DNA of 64,000 nt. Origin: Gammaproteobacteria bacterium (GTDB taxonomy: Bacteria > Pseudomonadota > Gammaproteobacteria > UBA6429 > Thiohalophilaceae). Below the pieces are notes generated by a model. The model searched no databases. It saw nothing but the letters and a program-made list of their open reading frames with translations, and was not told where the DNA came from. Positions 27,140 through 36,708 of the stretch are shown one piece after another. The stretch covers positions 30,645-94,644 of the forward strand of contig JAOULO010000007.1 of NCBI GenBank assembly GCA_029881995.1, written 5' to 3'. Positions within the stretch are counted from its first letter, which is position 1. Each line of letters starts with the position of its first letter. The position numbers were made by a program, and so were the translations under genes.

Positions 27140-27961
27140 TTACATATACCTAAATATTTTTTTTGTTCTTGTTTTGAAATAGGTTGTTTTAGTTTTTGGG
27201 TTGTGTTTTTTAGGGCTGGGCAGTGTCGCAGCAAGCATGGCTGCTTGATTTAAGGTTAAACGACGGGCTGGTTTGTTCCAGTAAAAACGCGAGGCCGCCT
27301 CCACACCATAGATACCTTTACCGAATTCGGCAATATTAAGATAAACCTCCAAGATCTTTTTCTTGGGTACAAAAAATTCCATACTGATGGTAAAGATCAA
27401 TTCATGCCACTTGCGTAAAGGATCCCTTGAAGCACTGAAGAACATATTTTTCACAACCTGTTGTGAGATGGTACTGGCACCGTATTTCATTTCCAGTTTT
27501 TCAATGTTGTAGTCCATGGCATCTTTTAAGGCGATGACATCAAAGCCGCTGTGAGAATAAAAGCGCGCATCTTCTGCAACAATCACAGCCTTTTGAATAT
27601 GCGGAGAGATCTTGCTCAGCGATACTGGCTGCCAATGGACACGGGGCAGGCTTTTGTCGGTACGTCGTTTGGCTTCATAGTGTTTAATAAAGGCCGATTT
27701 TGCGACAGGGCCATGTTCGAAACGATCCCAGTTGGGCCAGATGGTGATGATATAAAAAATATCCAGTGCCATTAATAACAGAACAATTCGAAGTGTCCAT
27801 TTGATACGACGATGATAACGGGCCAGCAGGGACTGACTGTGGCGGCGTTTTTTGAAATAGTGGCGTTGTTGTTCGTGTTTGCCCACGAGCCACTTCCACC
27901 GCAGGATCCGGAAACTTCGTTTCATGATTTTAATTGGCAAGACAGCGACATTCATAGTCAC
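27140..27961 (-). CDS. mtgA: Monofunctional biosynthetic peptidoglycan transglycosylase
   Basis: Polymerises lipid II into glycan strands at the outer face of the inner membrane. One membrane segment lies at about residues 55-75. The GT51 signatures are all present: catalytic E130 in AEDARFYSHSGFD, KYGASTISQQ near 160, RKWHELIFTI near 186, and KILEVYLNIAEFG. No transpeptidase domain follows, which distinguishes MtgA from class A PBPs. Its basic N-terminal extension (about 50 residues) is longer than in E. coli; an internal ATG at codon 13 is also possible. It ends with IFRYM. It lies downstream of the cco accessory genes on the same strand with a 62-base gap. Confidence 0.93.
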   Translation of the reverse strand: MTMNVAVLPIKIMKRSFRILRWKWLVGKHEQQRHYFKKRRHSQSLLARYHRRIKWTLRIVLLLMALDIFYIITIWPNWDRFEHGPVAKSAFIKHYEAKRRTDKSLPRVHWQPVSLSKISPHIQKAVIVAEDARFYSHSGFDVIALKDAMDYNIEKLEMKYGASTISQQVVKNMFFSASRDPLRKWHELIFTISMEFFVPKKKILEVYLNIAEFGKGIYGVEAASRFYWNKPARRLTLNQAAMLAATLPSPKKHNPKTKTTYFKTRTKKIFRYM

Positions 27962-28023
27962 TGTAATGTCGTCACCTCGATGGTTTTACTTTAGAAATGC
28001 CTGAATAATAGTGGACCAGGAGA

Positions 28024-28287
28024 CTACTTTTTATCGATATCGTCAGTCGGTTTACGGAAATAACAGGTCAGGGCGCAGCTCATGGAAGTTAACATCCAGA
28101 ACAGGAAAAAACCGATGGTATAACCACCAAGACGCGAGATTTCACCATATCCACTAACGGCAACAATCAACTGCGGGTCAAAGACGACAAAGAACAGGGT
28201 TGTTGCAACACCGGCGGTCAGAAAGGATGGCCACAGTACCGAGATGACCTGCTGTATCTTTGGAATGGGTTTTGCTTGATCCGTCAT
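28024..28287 (-). CDS. Small two-helix membrane protein of the cbb3 operon
   Basis: An 87-residue protein with two membrane helices (about residues 17-38 and 50-71) and a Cys pair near the second (SCALTCYF). I do not recognise a named family. It lies 24 bases after ccoH on the same strand, so it is likely part of the cco accessory operon and may help assemble or stabilise the oxidase. The function is inferred from position only. Confidence 0.7.
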   Translation of the reverse strand: MTDQAKPIPKIQQVISVLWPSFLTAGVATTLFFVVFDPQLIVAVSGYGEISRLGGYTIGFFLFWMLTSMSCALTCYFRKPTDDIDKK

Positions 28288-28311
28288 ACACTATCCCCTG
28301 GTTGGTTTTAT

Positions 28312-28815
28312 TTATAAGCCGGGTCGTAGTGACCATTGCACCATATTGGGAAACAGGGCATGGCCGGTCAGGCGCCAGGCTTTGTTGTCAGGTTCTAATA
28401 AAATATAGCGTTTTTCCTGTGGCAGTTCAGGTAATGCTGCTGTGTACTGGTTTTTTTTATCGCCTGCCTGCAGGTGTATGACAATATCTTGCTGTGCCGA
28501 GGTAGGGTGGGTCAAGGCGAGACGGAGATTTTTTTCTGTATTCTGACCATACAGGTCAAGAATAATCTGTTTATTTTGCTTATCAATTCGACCTACCGCT
28601 TGCAGGCCTAGCTCCTGGGCTTTTTTGTCTCTGGCCAGGGTCATATTAATGGCAAGGCCAGTCTTATAGTAATCATCTACCACAACAACATCTGGCTTGT
28701 TGTTGGCGATGAGGACCATTGAAATTCCTGAAACAACGGTGATGACCGGGATGGCGATTAAAAACCAGGGCCAGAACTGTTTGTACCAGGGTAGGGTATC
28801 TTCAATTTTATGCAT
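28312..28815 (-). CDS. ccoH: FixH/CcoH family cbb3 oxidase assembly protein
   Basis: A 167-residue protein with one N-terminal membrane helix (about residues 14-35) and a beta-rich periplasmic domain, typical of FixH. FixH/CcoH is needed for assembly or stability of the cbb3 oxidase. The opening WYKQFWPWFLIAIPV and the motif VDDYYKTGLAIN are characteristic. It starts 17 bases after the ccoG stop codon, consistent with a ccoGH unit. Confidence 0.9.
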   Translation of the reverse strand: MHKIEDTLPWYKQFWPWFLIAIPVITVVSGISMVLIANNKPDVVVVDDYYKTGLAINMTLARDKKAQELGLQAVGRIDKQNKQIILDLYGQNTEKNLRLALTHPTSAQQDIVIHLQAGDKKNQYTAALPELPQEKRYILLEPDNKAWRLTGHALFPNMVQWSLRPGL

Positions 28816-28832
28816 GTTATTAGTTATATACC

Positions 28833-30224
28833 TTAACGTCGTCTTAATGGACCAATGAACCGACCTTTTTCCACAACATGCAGGGCCGGATTATCCCTGG
28901 CTTGCAGGTCGAAGTGTATATCATAGCCCACTTTTTTGAGTTCAACCGGATCGACCTGAATTCGGGCCAGGAGATCGATGCTTGTACCGGCTTTGATAAT
29001 GATGCTTTCCGTGTCGATGATCAGTTTCATATTGTCTATCCCGCTGGCTTTCAGGTGATAGCTATGATCCTTTTTGTCCATATTAATGAGTTTGAGAATA
29101 TAGGTATTTTCAATCAGACCGGTATTGGTTTCACGGTAGAGTGCATTGCGGTCACGAATGATGTCCAGTTCCAGAGGCATACGGGTGACCATGTTGTAGA
29201 TAAGTGCCGAGGTAATGAGCGTCAACAGGATGGCATAGATCACCATACGAGGTCTGGCAATTTTAGTCTTGATGCCTTCAATGGCGTGCTGGGTGGTGTA
29301 TTTCACCAGACCTTTGTTGTAGCCCATTTTGTCCATGACCTCATTACAGACATCGACACAGGCAGCACAGCCTATACATTGATATTGCATGCCATCACGA
29401 ATATCAATACCGGTGGGGCAGACCTGGACACAAAGGGTGCAGTCCACACAATCACCCAGGCCAAGTTGGGCTGGGTCGGCAGAACGTTTACGCGAACCTC
29501 TAGGTTCACCTCGTGAATCAACATAGGAAATAATCAGGGTGTCCTTGTCGATCATGGCGCTCTGGAAACGGGCGTAGGGACACATGTAGATGCAGACCTG
29601 TTCCCTTAACCAACCGGCATTACCGTAGGTGGCGAATCCATAAAACAGGATCCAGAAGGTTTCCCAGGGTCCCAGTGTAAATTTAAATACAGATTCTCCA
29701 AGTTCCAGAATAGGGGTGAAGTAGCCGACAAAGGTGAAGCCGGTCCATATGGAAAAGAGTAGCCACAGAGTGTGCTTGGCCGATTTCCGCCATACCTTAT
29801 TAAAAGCCCAGGGAGATTTATCGAGCTTGATCTGTTTATTGCGGTCCCCTTCAAACCAGCGTTCCATCCATAAGAAGACTTCGGTCCACACGGTTTGTGG
29901 GCAGGCGTAACCACACCAGAGCCGACCCGCCAGGGCGGTAAAGAAAAACAGGGCCAGAGCAGCGATAATGAGCAGGGCCGCGAGATAAATAAAGTCCTGA
30001 GGCCAGAAAGTCAGGTTAAAGATATAAAACTTACGGGCAGGAAGATCAAACAGAACGGCCTGATGCCCATCCCAACGAAACCAGGGGACAAAATAATACA
30101 GACCCAATAAGGTCAGTACACCGGTATTACGCAGTGTGGCAAACAGGCCATGCACCTCACGGGGATAGACCTTTTTGTGCTTGGCATAAAACTCGCTGCT
30201 TTGGGCCTGACTGTTGTTGTCCAT
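28833..30224 (-). CDS. ccoG: Cytochrome c oxidase accessory protein CcoG (FixG/RdxA)
   Basis: A polytopic membrane ferredoxin-like protein needed for cbb3 oxidase biogenesis, in other bacteria linked to copper reduction for CuB. About five membrane helices are visible, with two 4Fe-4S clusters in the middle (CVDCTLCVQVCP and CIGCAACVDVC) and an Ig-like C-terminal domain. I place the start at ATG 30224 (MDNNSQAQ). A longer in-frame ATG at 30278 lies inside a terminator hairpin and would add an unusual leader, so it is rejected. The terminator means ccoG may depend on read-through or its own promoter. Confidence 0.92.
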   Translation of the reverse strand: MDNNSQAQSSEFYAKHKKVYPREVHGLFATLRNTGVLTLLGLYYFVPWFRWDGHQAVLFDLPARKFYIFNLTFWPQDFIYLAALLIIAALALFFFTALAGRLWCGYACPQTVWTEVFLWMERWFEGDRNKQIKLDKSPWAFNKVWRKSAKHTLWLLFSIWTGFTFVGYFTPILELGESVFKFTLGPWETFWILFYGFATYGNAGWLREQVCIYMCPYARFQSAMIDKDTLIISYVDSRGEPRGSRKRSADPAQLGLGDCVDCTLCVQVCPTGIDIRDGMQYQCIGCAACVDVCNEVMDKMGYNKGLVKYTTQHAIEGIKTKIARPRMVIYAILLTLITSALIYNMVTRMPLELDIIRDRNALYRETNTGLIENTYILKLINMDKKDHSYHLKASGIDNMKLIIDTESIIIKAGTSIDLLARIQVDPVELKKVGYDIHFDLQARDNPALHVVEKGRFIGPLRRR

Positions 30225-30243
30225 CTTGAAATTTCTGCTTGTG

Positions 30244-30273
30244 AAAAAAAAAGACCCCCGGACAGGCCGGGGG
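30244..30273 (-). terminator. Rho-independent terminator between ccoP and ccoG
   Basis: On the minus strand a 7-bp GC-only stem CCCCCGG / CCGGGGG (30267-30273 with 30255-30261) is followed by a run of nine T residues (30244-30252 read as A on the plus strand, interrupted once). It should end much of the ccoNOQP transcript and so set a lower level for the accessory genes. Confidence 0.85.
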
Positions 30274-30290
30274 TGCATACGACTATATTT

Positions 30291-31181
30291 TTATTTATTA
30301 CTCAGGCTATAGACATAGGCGCTAAGTAAATGCACCTTGTCCTTACCAAGGAAATTGCCATGGGCCGGCATAACACCCGTACGTCCATTTGCAATGGACT
30401 GTTTAATGGCACCTGCTGAACGACCATGTAACCAGGTGTCATCAGTCAGATTGGGTGCACCAATGGCAACATTACCTTTGGCATTGGCCTGGTGACAACC
30501 TACGCACAGGCTTTGGTATTTAGATTTACCAATGGCGACTACCGAGGCATCCTGACCTCCGCGTGACAGACTAAGAATATAGGCAGTAACCGCTTTGACG
30601 CCATCATCACCCAGTGCGGCACCCATCGGCGGCATGATGCCACTGCGACCGTTCATGATACTGGCCTTGATGGCTTCCGGTGAGCCTCCGTACAACCAGT
30701 CCGAATCACGTAGATTCGGGAAGCCGGTATAGCCTCTGGCATCAGAGCCGTGGCAGGTCGCGCAATAGTTCAGGAACAGACGCTGACCGGCCTGCATGGC
30801 CTTGGGGTTTTTGGCAAGATCAGGAATTGACTGCTTGGAATAGGCTGCGAAAATGGGACCATATTTCTTGTCCGCATCAGCCACTTCCTGTTCATAGCGC
30901 TGTTCCTGAGACCAGTTGGCTACGCCTTTGAAGTTTCCAAACGTAGGGTAAATGGCACCGTAGATCAGGCCAAAGATAATGGTGATGTAAAACAGCCACA
31001 GCCACCAGCGGGGCAGAGGGTTGTTTAACTCCTGCAGGTTTTCATCCCAGGTGTGTCCGGTAACCTCGCCGGTTTTTGATTCACCAGGGATGGGCTTGCT
31101 GCTCCATCTAATCAGTACATAACAGCCAATGATATTGGCCAGGGTAAAAATGATAATAAACCAGCTTAAGGCAGTACTCAT
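30291..31181 (-). CDS. ccoP: cbb3-type cytochrome c oxidase diheme subunit III
   Basis: Membrane-anchored diheme cytochrome c that passes electrons into the cbb3 oxidase. Two N-terminal membrane helices (about residues 5-25 and 58-80) with the FixP N-terminal signature precede two cytochrome c domains, whose heme attachment sites are C140-ATC-H144 and C226-VGC-H230. The axial methionines lie in GIMPPMG and GVMPAHG; the latter lacks a second Met but keeps the pattern. Length 296 aa is normal. Its start codon overlaps the ccoQ stop by four bases. Confidence 0.95.
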   Translation of the reverse strand: MSTALSWFIIIFTLANIIGCYVLIRWSSKPIPGESKTGEVTGHTWDENLQELNNPLPRWWLWLFYITIIFGLIYGAIYPTFGNFKGVANWSQEQRYEQEVADADKKYGPIFAAYSKQSIPDLAKNPKAMQAGQRLFLNYCATCHGSDARGYTGFPNLRDSDWLYGGSPEAIKASIMNGRSGIMPPMGAALGDDGVKAVTAYILSLSRGGQDASVVAIGKSKYQSLCVGCHQANAKGNVAIGAPNLTDDTWLHGRSAGAIKQSIANGRTGVMPAHGNFLGKDKVHLLSAYVYSLSNK

Positions 31182-31354
31182 TGTGATGCCTCCTTGTCGT
31201 TATCAACACGGGGTTGCTCGGGTTCGTTCAGAGGCAGATTGGCTGCTTCGGTAAAGGCGTTACGGCGTTTATTGCTCCACGCCCAGAACACAATACCGAT
31301 GAACATGACGAACATAATGACGGTAAACATTGCGCGAATATCGTGAAGATCCAT
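31178..31354 (-). CDS. ccoQ: cbb3-type oxidase small subunit CcoQ (FixQ)
   Basis: A 58-residue protein read directly from the minus strand between ccoO and ccoP. It starts MDLHDIRAMFTVIMFVMFIG, has one membrane helix at about residues 8-27, then a basic patch NKRRNAF and an acidic tail. This fits CcoQ, a small subunit that stabilises the cbb3 oxidase. It starts two bases after the ccoO stop and overlaps ccoP by four bases (ATGA), so the genes are translationally coupled. Confidence 0.92.
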   Translation of the reverse strand: MDLHDIRAMFTVIMFVMFIGIVFWAWSNKRRNAFTEAANLPLNEPEQPRVDNDKEASQ

Positions 31355-31356
31355 GT

Positions 31357-31965
31357 CTACCTCCGTGCCTTGATGCTGGTGCCCATCACCTGCAAATAGG
31401 CAATCAGGGCATCCATTTCGGTTTTACCACTGACGGCCCCTTTGGCCCCAGCGATATCGGCGTCACTATAAGGAACCCCCAGGGTACGCATGGCTTTCAT
31501 CTTGGTGGCGGTCTTGCTGCCATCAATTTTTTTCTCTTCCAGCCAGGGGTAACCGGGCATATTGGATTCCGGTACCACATCTCGAGGGTTGATCAGGTGG
31601 ACCCGATGCCATTCATCCGAGTAGCGTCCACCCACACGGGCCAGGTCAGGCCCTGTCCGTTTGGAGCCCCACTGGAAGGGATGGTCGTAGACAAATTCAC
31701 CTGCAACTGAGTAGTGACCATAGCGCTCAGTCTCGGCACGGAAGGGGCGAATCATCTGCGAGTGACAGCCATAGCAGCCTTCGCGGATATACACGTCCCG
31801 GCCTTCCAGCTGGACGGCGGTATAGGGCTTGAGACCCGCTACCGGTTGGGTGGTGTCCTTGAGGAAGAACAGGGGCACAATTTCCACCAGGCCACCGACG
31901 CTGATAACAAGGACAATGAGGATGGCCATCAGGCCAATATTGGTTTCGATTTTTTCATGACTCAT
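31357..31965 (-). CDS. ccoO: cbb3-type cytochrome c oxidase monoheme subunit II
   Basis: Monoheme cytochrome c subunit of the cbb3 terminal oxidase, anchored in the inner membrane by one helix (about residues 10-35). The heme site is C64-YGC-H68, followed by FRAETERYG and [17 protein letters not shown] motifs (here [14 protein letters not shown]) and an axial methionine in [10 protein letters not shown]. It transfers electrons from CcoP to CcoN. It lies 12 bases after ccoN. Confidence 0.96.
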   Translation of the reverse strand: MSHEKIETNIGLMAILIVLVISVGGLVEIVPLFFLKDTTQPVAGLKPYTAVQLEGRDVYIREGCYGCHSQMIRPFRAETERYGHYSVAGEFVYDHPFQWGSKRTGPDLARVGGRYSDEWHRVHLINPRDVVPESNMPGYPWLEEKKIDGSKTATKMKAMRTLGVPYSDADIAGAKGAVSGKTEMDALIAYLQVMGTSIKARR

Positions 31966-31977
31966 GATCTGTCCTCC

Positions 31978-33393
31978 TTATGCTGCTGCCGGGATAGGCG
32001 CATCGGCGGGCTTACTGCCAGCGACGGTCTTCCACACGTTGTAGGCCATGATGAACATGCCAGAGAGATACAGCGCACCCCCTAACAGGCGAACGATGTA
32101 GTAGGGATACATGTTCTCCAGGGCTTCGACGAAGCTGTAGGTCAGGGTGCCGTCATCATTGACTGCACGCCACATCAGGCCCTGCATGACCCCCGCAATC
32201 CACATGGCGACGATGTACAGCACGATACCGATGGTCGCGACCCAGAAGTGGGTATCGATCAGCTTGGTGGAATACATGCCCTCCCTGTTAAATACCTTGG
32301 GTATCAGGAAGTAAATGGCCCCGATGGAGACCAGTCCCACCCAGCCAAGAGCACCGGAATGCACGTGACCAATGGTCCAGTCTGTATAGTGTGACAGGGC
32401 ATTTACGGTCTTGATGGACATCATGGGTCCTTCAAAGGTGGACATGCCGTAGAAGGACAGCGACACGATCAGGAATTTCAGAATCGGATCTGAACGCAGT
32501 TTATGCCAGGCCCCGGACAGGGTCATGATGCCGTTGATCATGCCACCCCAGCTGGGGGCAATCAGGATCAGGGAGAACACCATACCAAGGGATTGAGCCC
32601 AATCTGGTAGCGCAGTGAACTGCAGATGGTGGGGGCCAGCCCACATATAGGTAGAAATCAGGGCCCAGAAATGTACTACGGACAGGCGATAAGAATAAAT
32701 TGGACGTTCAGCCTGTTTGGGAATGAAGTAATACATAATGCCCAGGAAGCCTGCGGTCAGGAAGAAACCCACCGCATTATGTCCATACCACCACTGCACC
32801 ATGGCATCGATGGTTCCGGCATACACCGAGTAGGACTTGAACATGCTTACCGGCAGCGCAGCACTATTGACGATGTGTAGCACGGCCACGGTAATAATGA
32901 AGGCGCCGAAGAACCAGTTGGCCACATAGATGTGTTTAACCTTACGCTTCAGGATAGTGCCGAAGAACACCACCGCGTAACTGACCCAGACCACCGCAAT
33001 TAGCAGGTCGATGGGCCATTCCAGTTCGGCATATTCCTTACCCGAGGTGAGACCCAGGGGTAGGGTGATTGCTGCCAGCACAATGATCAGGTTCCAGCCC
33101 CAGAAGGTGAAGCTGGCCAGACCGTCTGAAAACAGGCGAACATGACAGGTACGCTGCACGGCGTAGTAAGACGTTGCAAACAGAGCCGATCCACCAAATG
33201 CGAAAATCACGGCATTGGTATGCAGTGGGCGCAGGCGACCGTAGCTCAGCCAGGATACATCAAAGTTCAGTGCGGGCCAGACCAGTTGTGCTGCAATGAT
33301 GACACCGACAAGCATGCCAACAATGCCCCACACTACGGTCATGACCGCAAACTGGCGGACAATTTTGTAGTTGTAGCTATTTTGGTTCTCCAT
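31978..33393 (-). CDS. ccoN: cbb3-type cytochrome c oxidase catalytic subunit I
   Basis: Catalytic heme-copper oxygen reductase subunit with high oxygen affinity, in the inner membrane with about 12 helices. The metal ligands are visible: His for the low-spin heme in RPLHTNAV, CuB His with the cross-linked Tyr helix near [11 protein letters not shown], CuB His pair in AGPHHLQF, and the heme ligand region [14 protein letters not shown]. Length 471 aa is normal. It is the first gene of the cco operon; an FNR box centred 80 bases before its start codon predicts induction when oxygen is low. Confidence 0.97.
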   Translation of the reverse strand: MENQNSYNYKIVRQFAVMTVVWGIVGMLVGVIIAAQLVWPALNFDVSWLSYGRLRPLHTNAVIFAFGGSALFATSYYAVQRTCHVRLFSDGLASFTFWGWNLIIVLAAITLPLGLTSGKEYAELEWPIDLLIAVVWVSYAVVFFGTILKRKVKHIYVANWFFGAFIITVAVLHIVNSAALPVSMFKSYSVYAGTIDAMVQWWYGHNAVGFFLTAGFLGIMYYFIPKQAERPIYSYRLSVVHFWALISTYMWAGPHHLQFTALPDWAQSLGMVFSLILIAPSWGGMINGIMTLSGAWHKLRSDPILKFLIVSLSFYGMSTFEGPMMSIKTVNALSHYTDWTIGHVHSGALGWVGLVSIGAIYFLIPKVFNREGMYSTKLIDTHFWVATIGIVLYIVAMWIAGVMQGLMWRAVNDDGTLTYSFVEALENMYPYYIVRLLGGALYLSGMFIMAYNVWKTVAGSKPADAPIPAAA

Positions 33394-33466
33394 GGGTTTC
33401 CCTCAAGTTTGTTTTTAATTCTTAGAAACTCGGTCGCAAGTCTATAGACAGCGATGTTCCACGTTC

Positions 33467-33480
33467 TTGATCTGGATCAA
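33467..33480 (-). promoter_or_regulatory. FNR/ANR binding site upstream of ccoN
   Basis: TTGATCTGGATCAA is a perfect match to the FNR/ANR palindrome TTGAT-N4-ATCAA, centred 80 bases ahead of the ccoN start codon. Activation from -41.5 would place the transcription start near 33432. The next gene upstream encodes an FNR-type regulator. Confidence 0.88.
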
Positions 33481-33498
33481 TAGCGTATTCAACAAGGC

Positions 33499-33512
33499 CT
33501 GATTCAGATCAT
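33499..33512 (-). promoter_or_regulatory. Possible second FNR-like half-conserved site
   Basis: CTGATTCAGATCAT keeps the TGAT-N4-ATCA core but loses both outer bases of the FNR box. Its centre is 32 bases (about three helical turns) from the perfect site at 33467-33480. Confidence 0.4.
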
Positions 33513-33688
33513 TATCATTCCGACTCGTTATTTTTGTCCTGAACCTGAAGAGAGTCGTACTGCGTATCCGGCTTCAGGTAATCAGCTTCAAATATACGTC
33601 GGACAAACAGGATAATTTCTGAAGTATAGGAGACAGAACCCCTGAAAGAGAGGTTCTAAAATGGTAGAAATATTAAGTGGTTATTGCC

Positions 33689-34453
33689 TTAATCAGAAGA
33701 TTTTTTGTTAGGCAGGGGCTGGCTGGGACATTTTGTCGTAACGTCCATCAGGCCATCTATATCATGAATAACAATGTGCTTTCTTTCGACAGTCAACAGG
33801 CCTTCATCCTGAAAGTGTGAGAACAGACGGCTGACGGTTTCAACGGCCAGACCTAACAGATTAGCAATGTCATTGCGTGACATGCTGAGGTTGAATTCGG
33901 TTGCAGAAAAGCCTCGATTACCAAAGTGCATGGATAGACTTAACAGGAAACGGGCCAGTCGGGCCTCGGCGGGCATCTTGGCAATCATCATTAACTGGCA
34001 GTGATCACTCTGTATCTCTTCACTCATCACATGCAGCATATGGTGTTGCATACTGGGAATCTCACGGGTGAGATCTTCCAGGCGGTCAAAGGGAATTTCA
34101 CAGACGCTGGCTGTTTCCAGGGCAACAGCTGAATCAGTATGGAATTTGGTACTGACCGCATTCAGGCCCAATAGCTCACCCGGGAGGTGAAAACCGGTGA
34201 CCTGCTCAGCGCCATTTTCGATGCTGGTGTAGGTCTTCACTGAGCCACTTCGAATGGCGTAAACAGTATTGAAGGCATCGCGCATCCTGTAAAGGTGATC
34301 GCCTTTTTCAATTTTACGGCGGCGTTTGATGACCTTGTCGAGCCGATCCATATCTCCTTCTTCCAGACCCATGGGCAGGCAGAGCTGATATAGACCACAG
34401 TTCTGGCAGGTGGTGCGAATGGCGGAGAGGTCGACGACGGTGCTATCTTTCAT
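33689..34453 (-). CDS. FNR/ANR-type oxygen-responsive transcription regulator
   Basis: A 254-residue CRP/FNR-family regulator that senses oxygen through a 4Fe-4S cluster. Cluster ligands are C16, C19, C25 (TCQNCGLYQLC) and C118 (ASVCEIP), matching the E. coli FNR pattern. A cAMP-type beta-roll spans about residues 35-130, then a dimer helix, then a helix-turn-helix with recognition helix ETVSRLF, the E-SR set that reads TTGAT. The ATG at 34453 is preceded by GAAGG; an upstream in-frame ATG at 34495 is less likely. It lies upstream of the cco operon and probably activates it through the box at 33467. Confidence 0.93.
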   Translation of the reverse strand: MKDSTVVDLSAIRTTCQNCGLYQLCLPMGLEEGDMDRLDKVIKRRRKIEKGDHLYRMRDAFNTVYAIRSGSVKTYTSIENGAEQVTGFHLPGELLGLNAVSTKFHTDSAVALETASVCEIPFDRLEDLTREIPSMQHHMLHVMSEEIQSDHCQLMMIAKMPAEARLARFLLSLSMHFGNRGFSATEFNLSMSRNDIANLLGLAVETVSRLFSHFQDEGLLTVERKHIVIHDIDGLMDVTTKCPSQPLPNKKSSD

Positions 34454-34632
34454 TGTGATGCCTTCTGATTTGTTCACAGGCCCTGAAAAGGCCATATCAA
34501 TAATTTAAATCATTTTATCGGCCAAGCACAGTATATTTTCGATCTATTTTTTGCTGGTGAGGATCTGCTGTATTCTGGGGGTCTTTACTATATATAATAG
34601 CCGGATTACGAATCACATAGCTGGAGTCATGA

Positions 34633-35226
34633 ATGGCAGAGCGTACCGCCAAGGTCAAACGAGATACCCTGGAGACCCAGATCGAGGTCAAATTGAACCT
34701 GGATGGGACTGGCAAGGGCATATTTGATACTGGAGTGCCCTTTCTTGAGCACATGCTGGATCAGGTGGCCCGCCACGGTATGGTGGATCTCGATATCAAG
34801 GCCAAAGGGGACAACCATATTGATGACCACCACACGGTGGAGGACATCGGGATTACCCTGGGTCAGGCCTTCAGTGAGGCCCTGGGCGATAAAAAGGGCA
34901 TTCGCCGCTATGGCCATGCCTATGTGCCCCTGGATGAAGCCCTGTCCCGGGTGGTGATTGATTTCTCCGGTAGGCCAGGCCTGGAATACGGTGTGACCTT
35001 CACCCGGGCGAGGATAGGTGAGTTTGATGTGGACTTGTTTGGGGAGTTTTTCCAGGGTTTTGTCAATCACGCCAAGGCCACCCTGCATATCGACAATATT
35101 CGCGGCAAGAACGCCCACCATATCGCCGAGACCATCTTCAAGGCCCTGGGACGTGCTCTGCGCATGGCGATGGAGGCCGACGAGCGCATGGCCGGGATTA
35201 TGCCGTCAACCAAGGGTTCATTGTAA
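34633..35226 (+). CDS. hisB: Imidazoleglycerol-phosphate dehydratase
   Basis: Catalyses the sixth step of histidine synthesis, removing water from imidazoleglycerol phosphate. The 197-residue monofunctional form shows both duplicated metal-binding motifs, [11 protein letters not shown] with [10 protein letters not shown], and later [10 protein letters not shown]. It lacks the phosphatase domain found in enterobacterial HisB. ATG 34633 has CTGGAG seven bases upstream. First gene of a hisBHAFIE run; hisG, hisD and hisC are not in the window. Confidence 0.97.
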   Translation: MAERTAKVKRDTLETQIEVKLNLDGTGKGIFDTGVPFLEHMLDQVARHGMVDLDIKAKGDNHIDDHHTVEDIGITLGQAFSEALGDKKGIRRYGHAYVPLDEALSRVVIDFSGRPGLEYGVTFTRARIGEFDVDLFGEFFQGFVNHAKATLHIDNIRGKNAHHIAETIFKALGRALRMAMEADERMAGIMPSTKGSL

Positions 35227-35262
35227 AAGCATTTACTGCCAGCCAATTATCACGAGAAATTC

Positions 35263-35919
35263 ATGAATACCGTCGCAGTTATCGATTACGGAATGGGTAA
35301 CCTTCATTCTGTTGCCAAGGCCCTGGAAGCAGTGGCCGAAAATACTAAAGTCATTGTCAGCTCCGATCCAGATGAGGTCCGTAAGGCCGATCGTATTGTA
35401 CTACCGGGGGTTGGGGCGATTCGGGATTGCATGTCAGAGATAAGGCGGCTCGGTTTTGATGAGCTGGTTCGCGAGGTGGCTGTCAACAAACCCCTGCTGG
35501 GTGTCTGTGTTGGCATGCAGGCCCTGCTGGAATCCAGTGTCGAGAATGGTGGTACGGAGTGTATTGGTATCCTGCCCGGCAAGGTCGAATATTTTGGTGA
35601 TGATTTGCGAGACCCCAAAACAGGGGATAGGCTAAAGGTGCCGCACATGGGCTGGAACCAGGTCCACCAGGCCCCGATGGAAACCGGGCCTCACCCTATG
35701 TGGCAGGGGATTGTGGATGACAGCCGCTTTTATTTTGTACACAGTTACTATGTCGAACCAGCAACTCCAGAGCTGATCGCGGCCTCCTGTGACTATGGCA
35801 TTAGCTTTACCGCAGCCGTGACTCAGGGTAATGTGTTTGCCACCCAGTTCCACCCGGAAAAGAGTCAGCATGTAGGGCTGGCCCTGTACGCCAATTTCCT
35901 CAAGTGGGATGGGGCGTAG
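35263..35919 (+). CDS. hisH: Imidazole glycerol phosphate synthase, glutaminase subunit
   Basis: Class I glutamine amidotransferase that supplies ammonia to HisF. The catalytic Cys is in [11 protein letters not shown], and the His-Glu pair in QFHPEKSQ; the opening [13 protein letters not shown] is typical. Length 218 aa is normal. The partner hisF lies two genes downstream, so the complex is encoded in one transcript. Confidence 0.97.
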   Translation: MNTVAVIDYGMGNLHSVAKALEAVAENTKVIVSSDPDEVRKADRIVLPGVGAIRDCMSEIRRLGFDELVREVAVNKPLLGVCVGMQALLESSVENGGTECIGILPGKVEYFGDDLRDPKTGDRLKVPHMGWNQVHQAPMETGPHPMWQGIVDDSRFYFVHSYYVEPATPELIAASCDYGISFTAAVTQGNVFATQFHPEKSQHVGLALYANFLKWDGA

Positions 35920-35964
35920 AGCAAGGTTTAATTTGGAATATTTACATAACAAGAGAGACTGAAA

Positions 35965-36705
35965 ATGTTATTGATTCCCGCCATTGACCTGAAAGATGGC
36001 AAATGTGTCCGCCTCAAACAGGGCAAAATGGATGAGACTACCGTGTTTTCTGATGACCCGGTGGCCATGGCCGACCGTTGGGTCGAGGCCGGCGCCCGTC
36101 GCCTGCACCTGGTCGACCTGAACGGTGCCTTCGAGGGTAAGCCCATGAATGCCGGGGTGATTAATGCCATCGCCAAGAAACACCCGGATCTGCCGATCCA
36201 GGTCGGGGGCGGTATTCGCGATGAAGATACCATTCAGACCTATCTGGATGCCGGGGTGCAATATGTCATCATCGGCACCAAGGCAGTCAATGCCCCGCAT
36301 TTTGTCAAAGACATCTGCCTGGAATTTCCTGGCCACATTATTATTGGTCTGGATGCCAAAGACGGTAAGGTCGCCATCGATGGCTGGTCCAAGCTGTCGA
36401 AGCACGATGTTATCGACATGGCCAAACACTTTGAACAGGATGGGGTGGCCTCCATTGTCTACACCGATATCAGCCGCGACGGCATGATGAATGGGGTCAA
36501 CGTTGAGTCCACTGTCAAACTGGCCCAGGCCATCACCATTCCGGTTATTGCCTCGGGTGGCATTACCAATCTGGATGATGTGCGTAACCTGTGTGCCGTG
36601 GCTGAGGAAGGCATTACCGGTGCCATCACCGGCCGGGCCATTTATGAAGGCACACTGGATTTTGTCGAAGGCCAGAAATTGGCTGATGAGCTGACTGGAA
36701 AATAA
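35965..36705 (+). CDS. hisA: ProFAR isomerase (phosphoribosyl-formimino AICAR-P isomerase)
   Basis: A TIM-barrel enzyme for the fourth step of histidine synthesis. The catalytic Asp lies in [14 protein letters not shown] and the second in YTDISRDG; phosphate-binding loops GGGIRDED and [10 protein letters not shown] are present. It is 246 residues long and three bases ahead of hisF, its structural paralogue. Confidence 0.97.
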   Translation: MLLIPAIDLKDGKCVRLKQGKMDETTVFSDDPVAMADRWVEAGARRLHLVDLNGAFEGKPMNAGVINAIAKKHPDLPIQVGGGIRDEDTIQTYLDAGVQYVIIGTKAVNAPHFVKDICLEFPGHIIIGLDAKDGKVAIDGWSKLSKHDVIDMAKHFEQDGVASIVYTDISRDGMMNGVNVESTVKLAQAITIPVIASGGITNLDDVRNLCAVAEEGITGAITGRAIYEGTLDFVEGQKLADELTGK

Positions 36706-36708
36706 GCT

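Noticed and set aside
30225..30278. Longer ccoG N-terminus starting at 30278
   Set aside because: The extra codons lie in a terminator hairpin and are not found in the conserved part of CcoG proteins.
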